From the NCBI GenBank assembly GCA_027488115.1, contig JAIYCG010000048.1:1-64000 (forward strand): a DNA stretch of 64,000 nt, written 5' to 3'. Positions 25,512 through 35,211 of this stretch are shown here, piece after piece. The first letter of the stretch is position 1. The number at the start of each line of letters is the position of its first letter. The DNA comes from Comamonadaceae bacterium (lineage in GTDB: Bacteria > Pseudomonadota > Gammaproteobacteria > Burkholderiales > Burkholderiaceae_C). A program made the position numbers and the translations under genes. The notes under the pieces were generated by a model, which made no database searches, was not told the origin of the DNA, and worked only from the letters and a program-made list of their open reading frames with translations.

Positions 25512-26948
25512 TTAGCGTCTTTCAAATACTGCCATGCTTTCAACGTGCGCCGTGTGCGCAAACATATTGACCACGCCAGCGGTCAAGCAACGGTAACCTG
25601 CTCTGTGCACCAACAAGCCTGCGTCTCTGGCCAAGGTGGCAGGATTGCAACTGACGTAGACAATGCGTTTTGGAAATTGCCAGTCACCTCGAAGTGTTTC
25701 GTTTTCCTGTAGTTCAGCAAGGGCCTTGGCCAAGGCAAAGGCCCCTTCTCTGGGCGGATCAATAAGCCATTTCTCGGCAATGCCATCTGCCATGAGCATT
25801 TCGGGGGTCATCTCAAACAGATTGCGTGCGATGAATGACGTTGGGGCTAAACCTTGACCCTCTTTGCGAAGCGTTTGGTTGCGCTCATAGTTTTCAAGGG
25901 AGCGTGCCACCAAGGTTTCTGAGCCTTCAATGCCCACCACCTCTTTGGCGGTGGTGGCAATGGGCAAGGTGAAATTACCCAGACCACAAAACCAATCTAT
26001 CACTCGCTCGTGTGCTTCCGGTTTCAAAAGCCGCAAAGCCCGCGTGACCAACACCCGATTGATGTGGGGATTGACCTGGGTGAAATCGGTAGGCTTGAAG
26101 GGCATGTGAATGCCAAAATCTGGCAAGTCATAAGACAGTTCGGTGCCGCCCTCGTCCATCAGCTTCACAGTGTCAGGGCCTTTGATTTGCAACCACCACT
26201 GCACCTCGTGCTGTTGGGCAAACGCGCGAAGTCGATCTTGATCAACTGCGCTTAAGGGCTCGAGATGGCGCAACACCAAAGCGGTGACGGTGTCGCCCTG
26301 AGCCAATTCAATTTGCGGCACGGTCTCACGTGCATCCATGCCAAAAATAAGTTCGCGCAAGGGCAGTAAAAGTGCACTGATTTTGGGAGGTAACACGCGG
26401 CAGGTTTTGATGTCGGCCACATAGCGACTTTTTCGCTCATGAAAGCCTATGAGCACTTCGCCCTTTTTGTGAACATACCGAACCGACATGCGAGCACGGT
26501 AACGGTAGCCCCACGCAGGACCCTCCATGGGCCTCAGCAAGTTCTCGGGTTTGACTTTGCCCAAGTGCCACAAGTTGTCTTCCAAGACACGCTGCTTCAC
26601 TGCCACCTGCGCACTGGCTTCCAAGTGCTGCATCTTGCACCCGCCACAAGCACCGGCGTGCAAGCCAAAGTGAGGGCATCCTGGTTTGACGCGTTGCGAA
26701 GACTCGCGGTGAAGGGTCTGAAGAACGCCGGCTTCCCAGTTGTTTTTCTTACGGTGCACATTGACAGACACCATTTCAAAGGGCAAAGCGCCCTCTACAA
26801 AAACAACTTTACCGTCTGGCCGACGGGCAATGCCTTGGGCTTCCATGTCAAGCGCATCAATGTGCAACCAACCAGTGGGTAGATCTGAACGTCCTAAGAT
26901 AATTTCTTGCGTCTGCTCTTCTCGTGTGGTGTCGTTCTGTTTGCTCAT
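25512..26948 (-). CDS. rlmD: 23S rRNA (uracil-1939-C5)-methyltransferase RlmD
   Basis: RlmD methylates U1939 of 23S rRNA with S-adenosylmethionine. The 478-residue protein begins with a TRAM-like domain (about residues 20–80). It has the iron–sulfur cysteines in [17 protein letters not shown] near 91–107, the SAM site [14 protein letters not shown] near 308–321, and the catalytic cysteine in [11 protein letters not shown] near 428–438. The start overlaps the nlpD stop by four bases (ATGA), making it the last gene of surE-pcm-nlpD-rlmD. Confidence 0.94.
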   Translation of the reverse strand: MSKQNDTTREEQTQEIILGRSDLPTGWLHIDALDMEAQGIARRPDGKVVFVEGALPFEMVSVNVHRKKNNWEAGVLQTLHRESSQRVKPGCPHFGLHAGACGGCKMQHLEASAQVAVKQRVLEDNLWHLGKVKPENLLRPMEGPAWGYRYRARMSVRYVHKKGEVLIGFHERKSRYVADIKTCRVLPPKISALLLPLRELIFGMDARETVPQIELAQGDTVTALVLRHLEPLSAVDQDRLRAFAQQHEVQWWLQIKGPDTVKLMDEGGTELSYDLPDFGIHMPFKPTDFTQVNPHINRVLVTRALRLLKPEAHERVIDWFCGLGNFTLPIATTAKEVVGIEGSETLVARSLENYERNQTLRKEGQGLAPTSFIARNLFEMTPEMLMADGIAEKWLIDPPREGAFALAKALAELQENETLRGDWQFPKRIVYVSCNPATLARDAGLLVHRAGYRCLTAGVVNMFAHTAHVESMAVFERR

Positions 26949-27823
26949 GGACGGGCTGGCAAAAATTTGGCGGGATCGACTGGCTTGCCTTGCTTGCGAA
27001 TTTCAAAGTGCAACTTCACCCGATCGGCATCAGAACTGCCCATCTCGGCAATGCGTTGGCCTCGGGTCACGGCTTGATCCTCTTTGACCAAGAGTGTTTG
27101 GTTGTGCGCGTAAGCGGTCAAGTAGGTGTTGTTGTGTTTGAGAATGACCAAGTTGCCATAACCCCTCAGACCCGAGCCAGAATAGACCACTTTGCCGTCG
27201 GCGGCAGCCAAGACGGGGTCGCCTAATTTGCCAGCAAAATCAAGCCCTTTGTTTTTGGTTTCATCAAAACCCGCTAAAACAGGGCCAGAGTGTGGCCATG
27301 AAAAAATCATGCCATCGTCGTTGGCATTGGCAGTCTGAGGGTTTGGTGTTGTCGCTGCAGAAGGAGAAGCCGTGTTAACTGGCACTGGACTCTGTGCAGT
27401 GAGAGGCCCCGTTTGCCTGTTGGCAGCGACCACAGCGGCAGGCGGTGTCACTCGCAACACCTGGTCGACTTCAATCACATTGGGGTTGTCTAGACCATTC
27501 CATTTGGCAATGTCACGCCATGCATGTCCATGATCTAGGGCAATTTTGGTCAAGGTGTCGCCAGGACGCACACTGTAATAACCAGGCTTGCCGGCATTTT
27601 CTGAACCCGTGCTTGAGGGACCCATTGAAATGGGCGTAGAGGTAGCGACGGGTGCGCTGGCCACTTGCGGCTGTGAATTTTGAACAGGGCGAGCACTACT
27701 TTGCCCAGCAACGCGATCTTCGACTGGAACAGGCCCGCGCGGGCGCGACGTACATGCCGCCAACAAGCCAACACACAACACACAGATCACCATCCAACTT
27801 TGGCGGCCACTCAACAATTTCAT
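26945..27823 (-). CDS. nlpD: NlpD-like lipoprotein, LysM plus LytM (M23) domains
   Basis: NlpD is an outer-membrane lipoprotein that activates a peptidoglycan amidase during cell division. The 292-residue protein has a lipobox (LLAAC) near residue 24, a LysM domain beginning [18 protein letters not shown] near 82–99, a proline/threonine-rich linker and a C-terminal LytM domain from about 180. The LytM domain has NKGLDFAGK where active peptidases have a metal-binding histidine, while AYAHNQ and [10 protein letters not shown] remain. This degenerate site matches E. coli NlpD and indicates an activator, not an enzyme. It follows pcm by about ten bases and overlaps rlmD. Confidence 0.9.
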   Translation of the reverse strand: MKLLSGRQSWMVICVLCVGLLAACTSRPRGPVPVEDRVAGQSSARPVQNSQPQVASAPVATSTPISMGPSSTGSENAGKPGYYSVRPGDTLTKIALDHGHAWRDIAKWNGLDNPNVIEVDQVLRVTPPAAVVAANRQTGPLTAQSPVPVNTASPSAATTPNPQTANANDDGMIFSWPHSGPVLAGFDETKNKGLDFAGKLGDPVLAAADGKVVYSGSGLRGYGNLVILKHNNTYLTAYAHNQTLLVKEDQAVTRGQRIAEMGSSDADRVKLHFEIRKQGKPVDPAKFLPARP

Positions 27824-27833
27824 TCCAAATCCT

Positions 27834-28643
27834 TCAGGAGATGCCCGATTTTAGAGGGACAAAATGAACTGCCTCCAAAACATTTTGCTTAAAGCCTGTG
27901 GCCGTTTTGTCGACAACCAAGAGGGCCTGTTGGCCACTGGCTGTGACGGTGGGCGCAACCAGCCTTCCACCTACTGCCAACTGTTCAAGCCACTGCTGAG
28001 GCAGGGTTTCACCGCCAGCTGCAGAAATGATGGCGGCATAAGGTGCGCCTTTGGGATAGCCCAACATGCCGTCGCCAAACAACAAATGCACATTGGCCAA
28101 GCGAAAATGCCTGAGGTTGGCGCGGGCTTTCTCATGCAAGCCTTTTAAGCGCTCCATGCTGTAAACCTCGGTGGCTACATGGCTAAGCACAGCAGCTTGG
28201 TAGCCGCAACCAGTGCCTATTTCTAGCACGCGCCCTAACTTGCCAGTTGCGCCTTCTAAGAGCAACTCGATCATGCGCGCAACCACATTGGGCTTGGAAA
28301 TGGTTTGACCTAAACCGATGGGCAAGCTGGTGTCTTCGTAGGCTTGATTGACCAAAGCACTTTCAACAAAGCGGTGGCGCTCCACGGTGCCCATGGCGTG
28401 CAACACCATAGGGTTCTTGAGGCCTTGTGCTGCCAATTTTTGCACCATGCGTTGCCTCACTGCACTTGAATCCAACCCAAGCCCCTGCGGGTCTGAACCA
28501 GCGGGCTTGATGGCGACCTTTGTGGCGGGCGACGGGTGAATTGTTTTGGCAATTGTTTTAGCAGGGGTTTTGCCAGGTGTTTTGGCAGTCGATGCTTGCG
28601 CTTGGCTGCTGAGCTTGATTGGAAAACCAGGGCGTTGCGCCAT
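27834..28643 (-). CDS. pcm: Protein-L-isoaspartate O-methyltransferase
   Basis: Pcm methylates damaged isoaspartyl residues so that they can be repaired. The 269-residue protein has a lysine/threonine/alanine/proline-rich N-terminal extension of about 60 residues before the enzyme domain, which makes it longer than the usual 205–220. The domain contains SLPIGLGQTISKPNVVARM near 112–130 and the SAM motif VLEIGTGCGYQAAVLS near 144–159. The start overlaps the surE stop by one base (TGATG). The extension is low-complexity and its role is unknown. Confidence 0.92.
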   Translation of the reverse strand: MAQRPGFPIKLSSQAQASTAKTPGKTPAKTIAKTIHPSPATKVAIKPAGSDPQGLGLDSSAVRQRMVQKLAAQGLKNPMVLHAMGTVERHRFVESALVNQAYEDTSLPIGLGQTISKPNVVARMIELLLEGATGKLGRVLEIGTGCGYQAAVLSHVATEVYSMERLKGLHEKARANLRHFRLANVHLLFGDGMLGYPKGAPYAAIISAAGGETLPQQWLEQLAVGGRLVAPTVTASGQQALLVVDKTATGFKQNVLEAVHFVPLKSGIS

Positions 28644-29407
28644 CAACCCTCCCAGACTTTGAGCTTGGACAAATTTTGGGACCAAAAGCCTGCGTTGTCA
28701 TGGTCCGTCAGGTCAACTTTCAAGGGCGTGATGGTGACATGGCCGTTTTTGGCCGCATGAAAATCAGTTCCTTCGCCATCGTCCATGGCCTCACCCGCAT
28801 TGCCAATCCAGTACATGGTTTCTCCGCGCGGACTGAGCTGCTGAATCACAGGTTCTGCCGCATGACGGCGACCTAAGCGACACAAAGTGGCGGCCTTGTA
28901 ATCGGCCGTCTGATTGGGAATGTTGACATTGAGCAACCATGGCGATTTGCCAATCAGTTGTGCTTGTTCAAATTGCGCCACCATGTTTTTGGCAAATTCA
29001 GCAGCGACATCCAGGTGCCCCCAGCCTTTTTCGGTTTGAGAAAAAGCCAAAGCTGGAATACCAAACAAAAAGCCCTCCATGGCTGCACCCACCGTGCCAG
29101 AGTAAAGGGTGTCATCGCCCATGTTGGCACCATTGTTGATGCCAGACACCACCAAATCGGGGCGATAACCCAAAAGGCCGGTCAGGGCAATGTGCACACA
29201 ATCGGCGGGCGTACCATTGACATACCGAAACCCGTTTTCTCCTTGCCGCACATAGAGTGGGGAATGCAGGGTGAGCGCATTGGACTTGGCGCTGTTGTTG
29301 TGTTCAGGGGCAACCACTTCTACCTCGGCCACTTGCTTCAAGGCGTGGTAAAGCGCCACAATGCCCTCAGCGCGGTAGCCATCGTCGTTGGAGATCAGAA
29401 TTTTCAT
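28643..29407 (-). CDS. surE: 5'-nucleotidase SurE
   Basis: SurE is a metal-dependent phosphatase of nucleoside monophosphates, linked to stationary-phase survival. The 254-residue protein opens with MKILISNDDGYRAEGI, whose two aspartates bind the metal. It has PEHNNSAKSNALTL near residues 34–47 and SGINNGANMGDDTLYSGTVGAA near 89–110. The length fits the family. It begins the surE-pcm-nlpD-rlmD series, and divergent transcription begins about 100 bp away. Confidence 0.95.
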   Translation of the reverse strand: MKILISNDDGYRAEGIVALYHALKQVAEVEVVAPEHNNSAKSNALTLHSPLYVRQGENGFRYVNGTPADCVHIALTGLLGYRPDLVVSGINNGANMGDDTLYSGTVGAAMEGFLFGIPALAFSQTEKGWGHLDVAAEFAKNMVAQFEQAQLIGKSPWLLNVNIPNQTADYKAATLCRLGRRHAAEPVIQQLSPRGETMYWIGNAGEAMDDGEGTDFHAAKNGHVTITPLKVDLTDHDNAGFWSQNLSKLKVWEG

Positions 29408-29509
29408 GGGCGTTTCCTATGACTCAATTGTAGGTCGCTACCGAGACATCACAATGGCTAGATTGGCCTTTATATTCAACGAATTGAATGATTTTTGAGG
29501 AGAATTTCT

Positions 29510-30484
29510 GTGCACGCTTGGCTCTGTGAAAACCCTGTCGGTGTTGAGGCTTTAAATTGGAAAGAAATGCCCACGCCAGCCCCCCAATCAGGTCAGGTCC
29601 TCATTCGAATAGAGGCGGCCAGTTTGAACTTCCCCGACCTGCTCATTGTCCAAAACAAATACCAAATGAAACCCGACCTGCCCTTTGTGCCAGGGTCAGA
29701 ATATGCGGGTGTCATAGAGGCAGTCGGTGAAGGCGTGACCCACCTGAAGGTGGGTCAGTCTGTTGCCTGCTTGTCGGGTACGGGTGGCTTTGGCACACAC
29801 ACCCTTGCGCCAGCCAAGTTGTGCATGCCCTTGCCCCCTGGCTTTCCCGCCGTAGATGCTGCCGCGTTCATCATGATCTACGCCACTTCGCACCATGCAC
29901 TCATCGATCGTGCGGCTTTGAAAGCTGGGGAAACAGTTTTGGTTTTGGGCGCCGCAGGTGGCGTGGGCACAGCCGCCATCCAAATTGCCAAAGCTGCAGG
30001 TGCTCGAGTGATTGCAGCGGCATCGACCGACGAAAAGTGCGCACTTTGCAAGTCCTTGGGTGCCGATGAAACCATCAACTACACCACCCAAAACATGCGC
30101 GAAGCGTTAAAAACAATCACGCAAGGCAAAGGCCCCGATGTGATTTATGACCCCGTAGGCGGCGATTTTGCCGAGCCTGCTTTCCGGTCCATCGCGTGGC
30201 GCGGTCGTTACTTGGTGGTGGGTTTTGCAGCAGGCCCTATTCCTGCCCTGCCCTTCAACTTGGCCTTGCTCAAAGGCGCCTCCATTGTGGGCGTTTTCTG
30301 GGGTGACTTTTCCAGGCGCGAGCCTCAAGCCAACGCAGCCATGATGGCGGAGTTGGCCCAGTGGTATGCCCAAGGCAAAGTCAAACCCGTGATCGACAGA
30401 ACCATGCCCATGAGCGAATTGAAAGCGGCTTATGCCCACATGGGTTCACGGGGGGTGATGGGCAAATTGGTGATGGTGAATTAA
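29510..30484 (+). CDS. NADPH:quinone oxidoreductase-like MDR family enzyme
   Basis: This 324-residue medium-chain dehydrogenase/reductase has an N-terminal GroES-like domain with FVPGSEYAGVIEAVGEGV near residues 63–80. The nucleotide-binding domain has VLVLGAAGGVGTAAIQIAKA near 139–158 and GARVIAAASTDEK near 160–172. It lacks the zinc-binding cysteines, as quinone oxidoreductases and some enoyl reductases do. I chose GTG at 29510, seven bases after AGGAG. It appears monocistronic; a long inverted repeat follows the stop. The substrate is not predictable. Confidence 0.85.
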   Translation: MHAWLCENPVGVEALNWKEMPTPAPQSGQVLIRIEAASLNFPDLLIVQNKYQMKPDLPFVPGSEYAGVIEAVGEGVTHLKVGQSVACLSGTGGFGTHTLAPAKLCMPLPPGFPAVDAAAFIMIYATSHHALIDRAALKAGETVLVLGAAGGVGTAAIQIAKAAGARVIAAASTDEKCALCKSLGADETINYTTQNMREALKTITQGKGPDVIYDPVGGDFAEPAFRSIAWRGRYLVVGFAAGPIPALPFNLALLKGASIVGVFWGDFSRREPQANAAMMAELAQWYAQGKVKPVIDRTMPMSELKAAYAHMGSRGVMGKLVMVN

Positions 30485-30487
30485 GCG

Positions 30488-30526
30488 AATGGCGCTGAGT
30501 TTCACCAAGCCTAGCCCAGCGCCATT
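30488..30526. terminator. Inverted repeat between convergent genes
   Basis: AATGGCGCTG and CAGCGCCATT are perfect 10-bp arms separated by 19 bases, between the stops of the MDR gene and the opposing S9 peptidase. A T-rich stretch begins about nine bases later on the plus strand, so it may act as a terminator, though the loop and delay are not typical. Confidence 0.5.
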
Positions 30527-30533
30527 GACAGAC

Positions 30534-32648
30534 TTATTTTTTCTTTTTGAAAGCTGGGTCATAGCGCTTTAGCCAGTCAAAAAACTCGTGATACCAAATC
30601 ACGTTGTTGGCAGGCTTCAAGATCCAATGATTTTCATCGGGGTACCAAAGCAAGCGCGCATCCACGCCCTTGGCTTTGAGGGTGTTGTAGTAGGCCAGGC
30701 CTTGCGCATCTGGCACGCGATAGTCTTTGGCCCCATGGATCACCAGTGTGGGCGTTTGCATGGTAGCCGCATAAGCAAGTGGGCTTTGCGAGTGCACCTT
30801 TTTCATATCGTTCCAATACCAGCCACCCAATTCTTGGGCATGCCAGCCGTAGGCATCGTCAGCGAACATGCCCACCCAATCAAAGCAGCCAGCATGGCAC
30901 ACATAAGCTTGATAGCGGCCTGGTTTGACATGGGCATTCATCCACGCCACCATGTAACCGCCATAGCTTCCGCCGGTGGCAAATACCCGCCCTTTGTCGA
31001 TCCATGTTTTTTTGCGCAGCCAGTCGGTGCATGCCTCCATGTCTTGCAACTCCAAGTCACCCCATTTGTGCGTGATTGAATCAAGAAACTTCAAACCAAA
31101 ACCAGATGAGCCGTGGTAATTGACGTTGGCCACCACATAGCCTTGGGCTGCAAATACATGGTAGTTCCAACGCCAATGCCAAACATCGCCCGGCCCTGTG
31201 TGCGGTCCGCCATGAATGGTGTGAAGCAAGGGATATTTTTTGGTTTGATGAAAGCCCGGTGGATAGTGCAACCACACTTGAACATCGTCCCCTTGGGCGC
31301 CTTTGAACCAATGCTCTTCGGTTCTTCCTAAAGCAACACCCTTAAGTAAATCATCATTGAAACGCTCAATGCGCATTGGCTCTGAAGTCAAAGAGCGACC
31401 AGCCTCATCCACTTTGCTGACCTGAATGCGGCCAGGGTGAATGGCCTTGTCCATGAGGGTGACCAATTGGCCTGCAGCCTCATCAAAGGCATGGACAGTG
31501 CCGCCCTCGCAAACAACTGTTGCTTGGGATTTGGCAATGTCAAAACGCCAGACGTGTTGTCGTCCCCTGTCCTCTGCTTTGCAAAATAATGCAGTGGCAT
31601 CCTCACTCCACTTCAGCGGCATTTGCGGTTCACGGTCCCACTTGGCGCTGATGGTTTTCCAAGGCCTTGCTTGCTTGTTCAATTGAGACGTTGATGGCTT
31701 TTTGAGCTCAAGCAAAGCCAAGTGATTGGGTTGTGTGTGTTTGAGGGCTTGGTGTGAAGCCAAAAAAGCCAATTGCTCGCCAGCAGGGCTGTAGGAAGGC
31801 CCGGAGAAGTCCCAAGCCTCATGCCTGACCAAGTCTTTGATGGTAACGACTTTGTCACCCTTCAACTGAATTTCAGCCAAGGCCATGCGAGGGGCAGCTT
31901 TCTGGCCCTTGTCTGGGTCAAACACGAAGCTGATCTGTTTGCCATCGGCCGAAATGTCAAACTCATTGGCACTGGGATCCCGGCGCGGTAGCTCGTAGTC
32001 AGTGCCCTCAAGCAAATCCACCACCCGACCGTTGGCGAGGTTCAAGAGACACAAGTGAGGGACTCGGCCTTCGGGCAAGTTGTGGTCCCAGTGTCTGTAA
32101 ACAGCATCTTCTGTGGCAAAGGCACTGTCTTTGCGCGCTTTCGTTTCCTTGAGTTTGTCGGCTTGTGACTGCAAGCCTATTGACTTAGGCCAAGCCCAAG
32201 TGATGAAGGCAATGCGTTGGCCGTCTGGAAACCATTTGAAATCGACCACACCGGTTGGCACGTCCCCTGCACGTTTGGCTTCACCGCCATCGGGCGGGAT
32301 CAGGTAGAGCTGTAGCTCGTCGTCCTTCTTGCCATTTTGTGCTCGCTTGGCTACAAAAGCCACCCAATCGCCTTGGGGTGAAAACTGCGGGCGGCCATCT
32401 TTGTCACCGCATTGCGTCAGTTGTCTGGGTTCGCCACCCAAGGTGGAGAGAAGCCAGATGGCACTTTGAATGGTGTTTTCATTGACAGATGGTTGTGCAA
32501 CTGCACAGACAACCTGCGCACCATCTGGGCTGATGCTGGGCGCACCCAAACGTTGAAGTTGCCACATCAACTCAACGGTGAGTTGTTTGGAAGAAATTTT
32601 TGATTGAGATGGAGATCTTAGAGCGACCATTTCTAACTTGTCCTTCAT
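30534..32648 (-). CDS. S9 family serine peptidase (acylaminoacyl/dipeptidyl peptidase type)
   Basis: This 704-residue protein has an N-terminal beta-propeller of WD40-like/TolB repeats (about residues 30–430) followed by an alpha/beta-hydrolase domain, the prolyl oligopeptidase layout. The nucleophile is in FATGGSYGGYMVAW near 549–562 (GxSxGG). The acid lies in HGAKDYRVPDAQ near 638–649 and the histidine in ENHWI near 675–679. No signal peptide is visible, so it probably degrades short peptides in the cytoplasm. It lies eight bases after phhB on the same strand. Confidence 0.9.
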   Translation of the reverse strand: MKDKLEMVALRSPSQSKISSKQLTVELMWQLQRLGAPSISPDGAQVVCAVAQPSVNENTIQSAIWLLSTLGGEPRQLTQCGDKDGRPQFSPQGDWVAFVAKRAQNGKKDDELQLYLIPPDGGEAKRAGDVPTGVVDFKWFPDGQRIAFITWAWPKSIGLQSQADKLKETKARKDSAFATEDAVYRHWDHNLPEGRVPHLCLLNLANGRVVDLLEGTDYELPRRDPSANEFDISADGKQISFVFDPDKGQKAAPRMALAEIQLKGDKVVTIKDLVRHEAWDFSGPSYSPAGEQLAFLASHQALKHTQPNHLALLELKKPSTSQLNKQARPWKTISAKWDREPQMPLKWSEDATALFCKAEDRGRQHVWRFDIAKSQATVVCEGGTVHAFDEAAGQLVTLMDKAIHPGRIQVSKVDEAGRSLTSEPMRIERFNDDLLKGVALGRTEEHWFKGAQGDDVQVWLHYPPGFHQTKKYPLLHTIHGGPHTGPGDVWHWRWNYHVFAAQGYVVANVNYHGSSGFGLKFLDSITHKWGDLELQDMEACTDWLRKKTWIDKGRVFATGGSYGGYMVAWMNAHVKPGRYQAYVCHAGCFDWVGMFADDAYGWHAQELGGWYWNDMKKVHSQSPLAYAATMQTPTLVIHGAKDYRVPDAQGLAYYNTLKAKGVDARLLWYPDENHWILKPANNVIWYHEFFDWLKRYDPAFKKKK

Positions 32649-32656
32649 TTCATTGA

Positions 32657-32959
32657 TCAGAATTCTTGTTCTACCATTTTGTCAATGGCCTCTGCAAGTT
32701 CAAAGTCTTTGCGGGTCAGACCATTGGCATCGTGCGTCCACAATTTGATGCGAACCGTTGTGTAGACAGAGGTCATTTCAGGATGGTGATTTTGGTTTTC
32801 GGCCAGCTCACTCACTTTAACCAACATCGCAATGGCTGTTTTGTAGCCTTCAAATCGCCACTCCTTGGAGATGCTGGCATCCGATAAATTACAACGCCAT
32901 TGATGAAGGACTTGCATGCCCTCTTCAATTTGTGCTTGATTGAGTCGTTCGTTTGCCAT
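32657..32959 (-). CDS. phhB: Pterin-4a-carbinolamine dehydratase
   Basis: PhhB dehydrates 4a-hydroxytetrahydrobiopterin and so regenerates the pterin cofactor, classically for phenylalanine hydroxylase. The 100-residue protein contains ENQNHHPEMTSVYTTVRIKL near residues 53–72, the conserved histidine pair and strand of the active site, and WTHDANGLTRKDFELA next to it. The size is normal for the family. No phhA gene is in the window, so the partner reaction here is unknown. Confidence 0.92.
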   Translation of the reverse strand: MANERLNQAQIEEGMQVLHQWRCNLSDASISKEWRFEGYKTAIAMLVKVSELAENQNHHPEMTSVYTTVRIKLWTHDANGLTRKDFELAEAIDKMVEQEF

Positions 32960-33031
32960 GAAATTTAAAACCCTTCTAACTTAAACAATGGCATAAAAAT
33001 TCTGCACTGTAATGGCCAACATTTCAGAAAC

Positions 33032-33061
33032 AAAAAAGCCCCACTTGTTCAAAGTGAGGCT
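33032..33061 (-). terminator. Rho-independent terminator after tRNA-His
   Basis: On the minus strand AGCCTCACTT pairs with AAGTGGGGCT (one G·U) around a five-base loop and is followed by TTTTTTG. It lies about 17 bp beyond the CCA end of tRNA-His. Confidence 0.85.
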
Positions 33062-33077
33062 AAGTTGTTGTTTTATA

Positions 33078-33154
33078 TGGGGTGGCTGATGGGGCTCGAA
33101 CCCACGACAACAGGAATCACAATCCTGGACTCTACCAACTGAGCTACAGCCACC
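33078..33154 (-). tRNA. tRNA-His (anticodon GTG)
   Basis: The minus strand reads GTGGCTGTAGCTCAGTTGGT through the acceptor and D arms, with the anticodon loop TTGTGAT, T-arm GGTTCGAGCC and encoded CCA. The acceptor GTGGCTG pairs with CAGCCAC. A G at -1 (33154) faces the C discriminator, the hallmark of histidine tRNA. Confidence 0.96.
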
Positions 33155-33188
33155 GTAGAAGCGGGATTATAGCCGAAACTAATTTCTC

Positions 33189-35129
33189 TTAGGCGCCCTG
33201 ACCCTCCGATTTAGCCTTGGCAGCGCCAGGCTTGGGCACCAATATTTCAGCCTTCATGATGGCCTTGAGCTGAGCAATGTAGGCCTGCGTTTCAGCGGTT
33301 CCCCAAAGTTGGGTAAATTGCTGTTGGGCTTGCATCATGAGTTCTTTGTTTTCTGCTTCTGGCGGTAAAACTTGAATCACGCGAACGACTGCAAATCCTT
33401 GGTCTCCCAGATCGATCCCATTGACTGCGGGCAGTTTGTTGGGATCTGCGCGGAGAACGGCATCAACCACTTGGGGCAATTGTTTTTGTGTTTTTTCGCG
33501 AGAAATCACAATGGCACTGGGCAACTTATCGGCACCTGCACTGCCATTGATTGAAGACAACCGTTGCTGACCTTGAGTCTTGGCCATTTCAGCGGCTTTT
33601 TCCTGAGCTAAAGCACGCTTGACGAGCTCTTTGACATCGGCCAAAGGCAATGTCGCTGCAGGATGATGTTTGACAACACGGGCAGAAACCAGCGTGCTAG
33701 GCGCCACTTCAATGGCCTCGGTGTTGCGCTGTTTTTGCAAAGATGTTTCACCAAACAATGCTTGCAATAAAGCTGGGTGGTTCAAAACACCTTTGGTTTG
33801 CCCTGCCTGCGCGGGTTGGCGCGCCACTTGATTGGCTTTTTGAATGCTGAGTTTGATTTTGTCAGCCACTGGCTTCAAGCTGTCAGACTGCTCGTAGACC
33901 GTGTTGGAAAATGTTTCGGCCAACTCGGCATATTTGCGCTGGGCTTGTTGCTTCTTCAAGTCGGCTTCCAAGGAAGGTCGCAGTGATTCAAAACTTTGCA
34001 CTTTTGCGGCCTTGATGTCGGTGAGTTGAATGATGTGGAAGCCAAACTCAGACTCAACCAAATCGCTGATGTCAGACTTTTTCATGCTGAAAGCAGCATC
34101 TTCAAAAACCTTCACCATGGCACCGCGGCCAAAGAAGTCCAAATCGCCACCTTTGACTGCAGAGCCCGGGTCTTGCGAGTTTTTGCGAGCCACATCGGCA
34201 AAACTTGCTGGCTTGGCTTTGACCAGTTTAAGCAGTTCTTCGGCTTTGGTGCGTGCCACTTTTTTCTCTGCTTCAGGTGCATCCTTTGCTGCCGTGATCA
34301 AAATATGGCTGGCTCGACGCTCTTCTTTGCTAGACAAGCGCTGCAAGTTTTGCTCATAGTAAGACTTCAAGTCTTGCTCATTCAAAGTAATGGATGAGCG
34401 TAGGCTTTCAATGTCGAGAACCACGTACTCAATGTCTGCTGTTTCTAAGGATTGGTATTTGGCTTTGTTTTTTTCGTAAAAAGCCTGTATGTCTGCTTCA
34501 GACACAGTGATTTTGCCAAGGTAATCGGAAGCCGGAAAATTTAAAATTTGAACTTCGCGTCGCTGCATAAAGGCATTCATGGCCGTTTGGGTTTGCGCAG
34601 CAGTGGCATAGGCAGAAGCCTGAACACCTTGTATCACTTGGCGATTGGACAAATCTGAACGAACTTGCATTTCAAACATTTCAGGCGTCATGCCTTGCGA
34701 GGCAGCCAGTTGTTTGTAACGTTCCATGTCAAGCTTGCCATCGGCGTTGCGCAGCGCTGCAATAGCAGGGCTTTGTTGCAACTCGCGGGCCAAACGTGTG
34801 TCGCTGGCCGTCAATTGCAGTTTTTGTGCGGCGGCAGAAATAACTTGGTCACGAACCAATCGCTCAAGCGTGGCGTATTTGGCTTCAGGTGTATCGAACA
34901 ATTTGGCATCAATGTTGGGCATAGAGGCACGAATGCGATCGACTTCCCGTTTGTGAGCAGCATCCCATTCAGATTGACTGATTTTGTTGCCGTTGACTTT
35001 GGCAACAACAGTGCCTTTGTCGTTGAAGCGACTATAGCCTTCAAGACCAAACAAGACGAAGGAGGGAATGATGAGCAGGAACAATATGCCCATCATGATC
35101 TTGGTGTTGTTGCGGACAAAATCAAACAT
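33189..35129 (-). CDS. ppiD: Periplasmic folding chaperone/peptidyl-prolyl isomerase PpiD
   Basis: PpiD is an inner-membrane-anchored chaperone facing the periplasm, near the Sec translocon, that helps newly exported proteins fold. The 646-residue protein has a short cytoplasmic start (MFDFVRNNTK), an anchor helix near residues 12–29 and a SurA-N-like region near 35–190. A parvulin domain near 262–365 includes RRASHILI, GGDLDFFGRGAMVKVFEDAAF and EFGFHIIQL, followed by a long C-terminal region. It sits between tRNA-Val and tRNA-His downstream of hupB, a common betaproteobacterial arrangement. Confidence 0.92.
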   Translation of the reverse strand: MFDFVRNNTKIMMGILFLLIIPSFVLFGLEGYSRFNDKGTVVAKVNGNKISQSEWDAAHKREVDRIRASMPNIDAKLFDTPEAKYATLERLVRDQVISAAAQKLQLTASDTRLARELQQSPAIAALRNADGKLDMERYKQLAASQGMTPEMFEMQVRSDLSNRQVIQGVQASAYATAAQTQTAMNAFMQRREVQILNFPASDYLGKITVSEADIQAFYEKNKAKYQSLETADIEYVVLDIESLRSSITLNEQDLKSYYEQNLQRLSSKEERRASHILITAAKDAPEAEKKVARTKAEELLKLVKAKPASFADVARKNSQDPGSAVKGGDLDFFGRGAMVKVFEDAAFSMKKSDISDLVESEFGFHIIQLTDIKAAKVQSFESLRPSLEADLKKQQAQRKYAELAETFSNTVYEQSDSLKPVADKIKLSIQKANQVARQPAQAGQTKGVLNHPALLQALFGETSLQKQRNTEAIEVAPSTLVSARVVKHHPAATLPLADVKELVKRALAQEKAAEMAKTQGQQRLSSINGSAGADKLPSAIVISREKTQKQLPQVVDAVLRADPNKLPAVNGIDLGDQGFAVVRVIQVLPPEAENKELMMQAQQQFTQLWGTAETQAYIAQLKAIMKAEILVPKPGAAKAKSEGQGA

Positions 35130-35167
35130 GTGAGAACTCTCAGTAAAGTTGCGCAGTCAAAGTCTTG

Positions 35168-35201
35168 AAAAAGACAAAAGGCGAACAATTTGTTCGCCTT
35201 T
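35168..35201 (-). terminator. Rho-independent terminator after tRNA-Val
   Basis: AAAGGCGAAC pairs with GTTCGCCTTT around a short AT loop; on the minus strand it continues CTTTTGTCTTTTT. It separates hupB–tRNA-Val from ppiD, which then needs read-through or its own promoter. Confidence 0.85.
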
Positions 35202-35211
35202 GCTTGAGGGG

